A stretch of 64,000 bases of DNA from Artemia franciscana (Eukaryota; Arthropoda; Branchiopoda; Anostraca; Artemiidae), in NCBI RefSeq assembly GCF_032884065.1, contig NC_088866.1, positions 29,704,440 to 29,768,439 of the forward strand, written 5' to 3'. The translations under genes were made by a program, and so were the position numbers. Every line of letters starts with the position of its first letter. Positions within the stretch are counted from its first letter, which is position 1. The notes beneath the pieces are model-generated. The model had not been told where the DNA came from and made no database searches. It saw only the letters and a list, made by a program, of their open reading frames with translations. This document shows, piece after piece, positions 60,224 to 64,000 of this stretch.

Positions 60224-60330
60224 CTATCGGCTCCAGCACAGGACAACATTTTATTGATCCGGGTCACATGGAAAGGATGCACTCTTATTCTAATGTGGAA
60301 AGCATCTTTACCGCAGTTCTTTACCAAATA
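60224..60330 (-). CDS. RpL10: Ribosomal protein L10 (uL16), coding exon 3
   Basis: Acceptor TTTTTATTGCAG, then 35 codons ([20 protein letters not shown], then [15 protein letters not shown]) and AG, with donor GTAAGC. The split Arg codon is completed by exon 4. [11 protein letters not shown] and [11 protein letters not shown] are diagnostic of eukaryotic uL16. A longer open frame runs upstream but is intronic. Confidence 0.96.
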
Positions 60331-60780
60331 CTGCAATAAAAAGACAAATAGTAGGGCATACAAGCATAGGGAAAAAGAAAAAACAAAAGGCAATAGAAAA
60401 ATTGTTTTTGTACTAAGAGATATAGAATGATGCAAACGTTGCAGATGGGCTGGTAATTTACGGGCTGGTGTTACCGGGAATGTCCGCAATACCTTTTTTT
60501 CTCCTGGGATTTAGTCAGCGTTGCCAGTCAGTTTTTAAAATTTAATGCAAGGTTTGATGATGACACATTAGGTTAAATTAGGTTTGGTTTGACGAGGTTA
60601 GGTTGGTTTAGGTAAGCTTAAGTTAGGTTTTTAACTCATTTCTGATATTTAGAACCCAATTTAACCTAATCTGATCTAAACTAACATAATCTAACTTAGC
60701 TTCAACTTTTACAATCATAGCTTGCATAACACTGTAATAAGCTGATTCACAAAGCTAATTGAATCGAAGCAGAGAAAAAG

Positions 60781-60782
<2 letters not shown>

Positions 60783-60824
<42 letters not shown>
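60783..60824. repeat. (AT)n microsatellite
   Basis: About 21 uninterrupted AT dinucleotides inside RpL10 intron 2. Confidence 0.95.
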
Positions 60825-60826
<2 letters not shown>

Positions 60827-61170
60827 AAGAACAAATGTCTAGCTCTAACAGATATACAGATAATATTAAATAAAAGACTTAAAGCGCGAGGCTAACAATT
60901 TATTTATACCTGAGATAAACCCTACATCGTTTTCACATTCACAAGATAACACGTCTCACCGACCCCAACCCCACGGAACCAAATGATCTAGTGCATCAGA
61001 AGCATTGATGAAAATTAGACAACATATGCTCAAGTCCTTATCCAGGAGGGAAGTTTACCAGGTTTGAACCCCCACCCCTGAATTTTTTTTCCGACTCATA
61101 AGATTTAACCAAAATGTATACGAACAAATTTTTGACGCCGATAGTGAAAGTTCTTTGTGTTAAACACCCC

Positions 61171-61271
<101 letters not shown>

Positions 61272-62324
61272 GATGTGTACTTGCATGTGATGTAGTTTTT
61301 TCTCTAGGTTAGCTAATTGCATTCACTTATCCAGCACTTAAAAGAACCTTCACCAATTCAGTTATTCAATTGCTTTAGTGAGTGGCTTGGTTTTGAAATT
61401 ATCTATTGTTGTTTTTTTTTTTATATGCAATTTGTATTTTACAAGATTTTTTTTTAATGTTTTTACTTCCGTTTTGTTTGTTTTAATCATCTTGTTTTAA
61501 TCCGGCTTATCTTGTGTATTTTTCACTTGGAGAATATGAGCGTGTTTCCTTCAAACTCTCTTTTTGCGCCAAAGAAGGGAAGCGGCTGTCTTCCCGAAAT
61601 ATTCATATTGTTTCGTTTAGTGTTTTTATTGGCATCTTCATTTCTTTCATTTCATATTTTGTCATGGCTGGCCAATGTGGCTTCTAAATTTATTTTATAT
61701 ACATACATATAGTGCCAAAGTACTAAGCTTTACTCGGTAAAAAGAAAGACAGTTTTTTAAATCTCAGTTGCAAAACAGATTTTATTTTATTTGGCAAATC
61801 TCTTTGCACATTTACATTGACAAAATTATTCTATAATATTGACTATGTAATGTACTTTTAAAATATAGATAACAATTCAGTTTGATTGTCGACAGTACGG
61901 AATAATTGGTCGGTATAAATACGTAAAAAGCATTATCTAATAAAATGAAAATTGTTTAGCAACCAAGATTCAAAAAAAAAATTCTTTCTTTTCACCAAGC
62001 TTGCTCCTCTGGTACTACCATTTAAATATGGGTATCAGCACAAATTAAATATCAGCACGGAAGTTTTGTATGAAACCTTGTTTCGTCTATGGCACTTGAT
62101 TGGAATTATCATCTAAAAGTCACGGTGACTCAATTCATTCAGGTTAAATTGCTGCTATACCACCTCAGAGCCATCTATTCCAAGTATTTGTGTTCATGGG
62201 TATTACTTAAGATAACTTGCTTTATACAGACAATATACGTTTGATTATTTTTCTTCAAAGACATACACCCACTTTTTCCAAATATTTACTTCTTTGACTT
62301 CCTTTTAGTTTTACAGAGGTAAAG

Positions 62325-62400
62325 AGAAAGAGAGGAACATGGAATGAGGGAGAGATAAAGAAAGAGAAGGAGAGGTTTAGAGAAAGAGGGCAAGAGAGAA
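62325..62400. repeat. GA-rich low-complexity patch
   Basis: Irregular repeats of GAGAAAGAGAGG type; polypyrimidine on the RpL10 strand. Confidence 0.8.
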
Positions 62401-62627
62401 CAATTCACAAATGATCAATGAAAAAATACATATGATGGGTGACAATCAAATTCTTTGCAGTTTTAAGCAACAAACCTAATGAACAAACTTTTGTTCACAG
62501 TTGTTAACAAGAAATAAAAGTCATTGCAACATATTATCTTAGAAATCTGTAGATAGGGTCAGATAATATTTATTGGAATATATGAAATAACTGGAAATTA
62601 TTGGGACAGACTGGTGATAGAATTTAC

Positions 62628-62826
62628 CTTGTTGGCGCAAATACGGCCAGCTTCGAGGGCTTCAGACGAAAGCTGCTCAAGCTCACCAGAGACAAGGTGG
62701 ACACATAAAGGAAAATCTTCAACTGATGCCTTCTTTCTGCCTAAATCAAAAATCCTGATCTTGGGATCTGGAACACCACGACAGAAACGACTCTTTGGGT
62801 AAGGCTTGTTCTTACAATAACGATAA
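62628..62826 (-). CDS. RpL10: Ribosomal protein L10 (uL16), coding exon 2
   Basis: Acceptor ATTTCAG, then T completing a codon (probably Cys after the usual MGRRPAR start), then 66 codons: [40 protein letters not shown], and [15 protein letters not shown], with donor GTAAAT. This is the strongly conserved N-terminal half of uL16, a 60S protein loaded late in the cytoplasm. The first exon, with the start codon, lies above 64000. The visible exons total 211 residues, so the full protein would be about 219, the normal length. Confidence 0.96.
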
Positions 62827-64000
62827 CTGAAATAGATATTCTTATTAGCAACTAAAATGAAGTTTAGTAGTCTGAACTGAGTCTAAGAATGAGGGGTCCT
62901 TAAAGGACTACTTCACCTGCACTTGTAGTTCTATTGAAAATTCTATATAATAATTGGTTAAGTCTATAAGCAAAGAGTATGGGTAACTTACAAGAGTGGA
63001 AACTGGTGGTAGTGTCAATAAAAAAACGTCATCTAGCCTTTTGGTGACACTTCGCATTTTTTTAAAATAATTAATTTAATTTGTTTAGATGGTAAAATAG
63101 TGTAGTAATATGTGCCTTATCTCAGTTCCTAACAGAAAACAATTACAACACTTCAAATATTTCAAGTATCACCAAAAATTAGATGGCGCTGATATTTTTC
63201 TTTACTGATATTAGCACCAGTTTCCAATCTCATAAGTTACCTATACTCATTGTCTATAAGCTTTATAGACTACCCATTTTCAGTAAACCAGAGAAAATCC
63301 CTATCACTTCTGGTCATTAGAAAGTACTAACCACTTTTTTGAGAACATATAAAATCATTTTAGTTCAAAAATTTTTCTTTTTTTTTGTACCAGGCTATCT
63401 TTTCTTATTACTCTTTTTATTCTTTGCTAAGTCATGGAATCAATTCTCACCCTCTAAGTTTAGTTCTTAACTACACATTCAGCTGAACCATGATGAGAAG
63501 TCTGGTGCTCCACAGGTCTGGCATACAACTGAGCAAGCTAAACTTTGGTTTTATACCTTTTGTGTATTAATTTATGCAAACAAATGGGATTGTACATATA
63601 CACAATCTCTTATATAGTAAAAATCCATAGATTGCTCCAAGCTGCAATTTAAGGTAATATATAAACTGAGATACTAGAAATATTTTCCCTGTCAAAGCTG
63701 TTGGTACAAGGAAAAAAATCATAAAAAAACTAATTATAACCCTCACCAGACAACACAATTATTAAAGGTTTAAACTATTTTTTTTTAGAGATCATACACA
63801 AAAGAAGTATACAAAACCTCTCCAGCATATTACATTACATGTTACTTTAAATCACACACTAAAACCAGGAAGTCAATGTTCATAATGATATCCTTGCAAA
63901 GAAGAGAAAAGTAAATGGGAATATATATTGTTAATTTGTACAGTTTTTTTAGGAGTAAACCTCATGTTTAATCATCTGAAATATATAAAAGGAGAAAGAA
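62827..64000 (-). other. RpL10 intron 1 (partial)
   Basis: AT-rich sequence upstream of exon 2, reaching the window edge. No snoRNA, exon or promoter could be supported. Confidence 0.6.

Noticed and set aside
63488-63535. Possible box C/D snoRNA (ATGATGA then CTGA)
   Set aside because: It is on the strand opposite to RpL10, too short between boxes, and has no terminal stem.

Overview
The window is from an animal nuclear genome, most likely an arthropod. Both multi-exon genes are split by kilobase-scale introns with GT/AG borders. The non-coding DNA is AT-rich and crowded with LINEs, DNA transposons, microsatellites and tandem repeats. The C-terminus of the ribosomal protein L10 gene is longer than in vertebrates and of an invertebrate type. 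A crustacean (for example a brine shrimp) would fit, but the species is inference only.

Left half, plus strand (25 to about 28900): one gene reconstructed from five phase-compatible exons at 25-145, 4414-6951, 12416-12629, 26730-26902 and 28719-28901. The 846-codon exon encodes a charged, disordered, helix-rich segment with five roughly 60-residue repeats. The last two exons join into a segment of about 85 residues that resembles the start of the PAT (perilipin) domain of lipid-droplet proteins. This reading comes from pattern memory, not a search. A decayed copy of the giant exon lies in the first intron (1150-2545). A second acidic reading frame of 1547 codons (41900-46543), with five repeats of exactly 174 nt, lies downstream. 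It has its own start, with a stop just upstream in the same frame, so it is probably a separate gene or an alternative transcript.

Right end, minus strand (62826 down to 51425): ribosomal protein L10 (uL16), coding exons 2 to 5; the first few codons lie beyond the window. Intron 4 carries three tandemly duplicated copies of a box H/ACA snoRNA. Their 3' pockets match a conserved 18S rRNA segment with the expected 14-nt spacing to the ACA box. Intron 3 holds decayed copies of exons 2 and 3.

The rest is a mobile-element landscape. It includes a minus-strand LINE split by a snapback mariner-like element (13850-16800), a hAT element inside another LINE (52505-56225), three LINE relics with RT or C-terminal coding (one with a clean 13-bp target duplication and a TAG tail), and three copies of a modular G-rich repeat with a terminal hairpin. 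There is also a diverged 1.1-kb interspersed family, a nearly perfect 110-bp foldback, a minisatellite, a 163-bp TA tract and long homopolymers. Exon calls rest on open frame, splice consensus and phase agreement; no alignment or transcript evidence was available.
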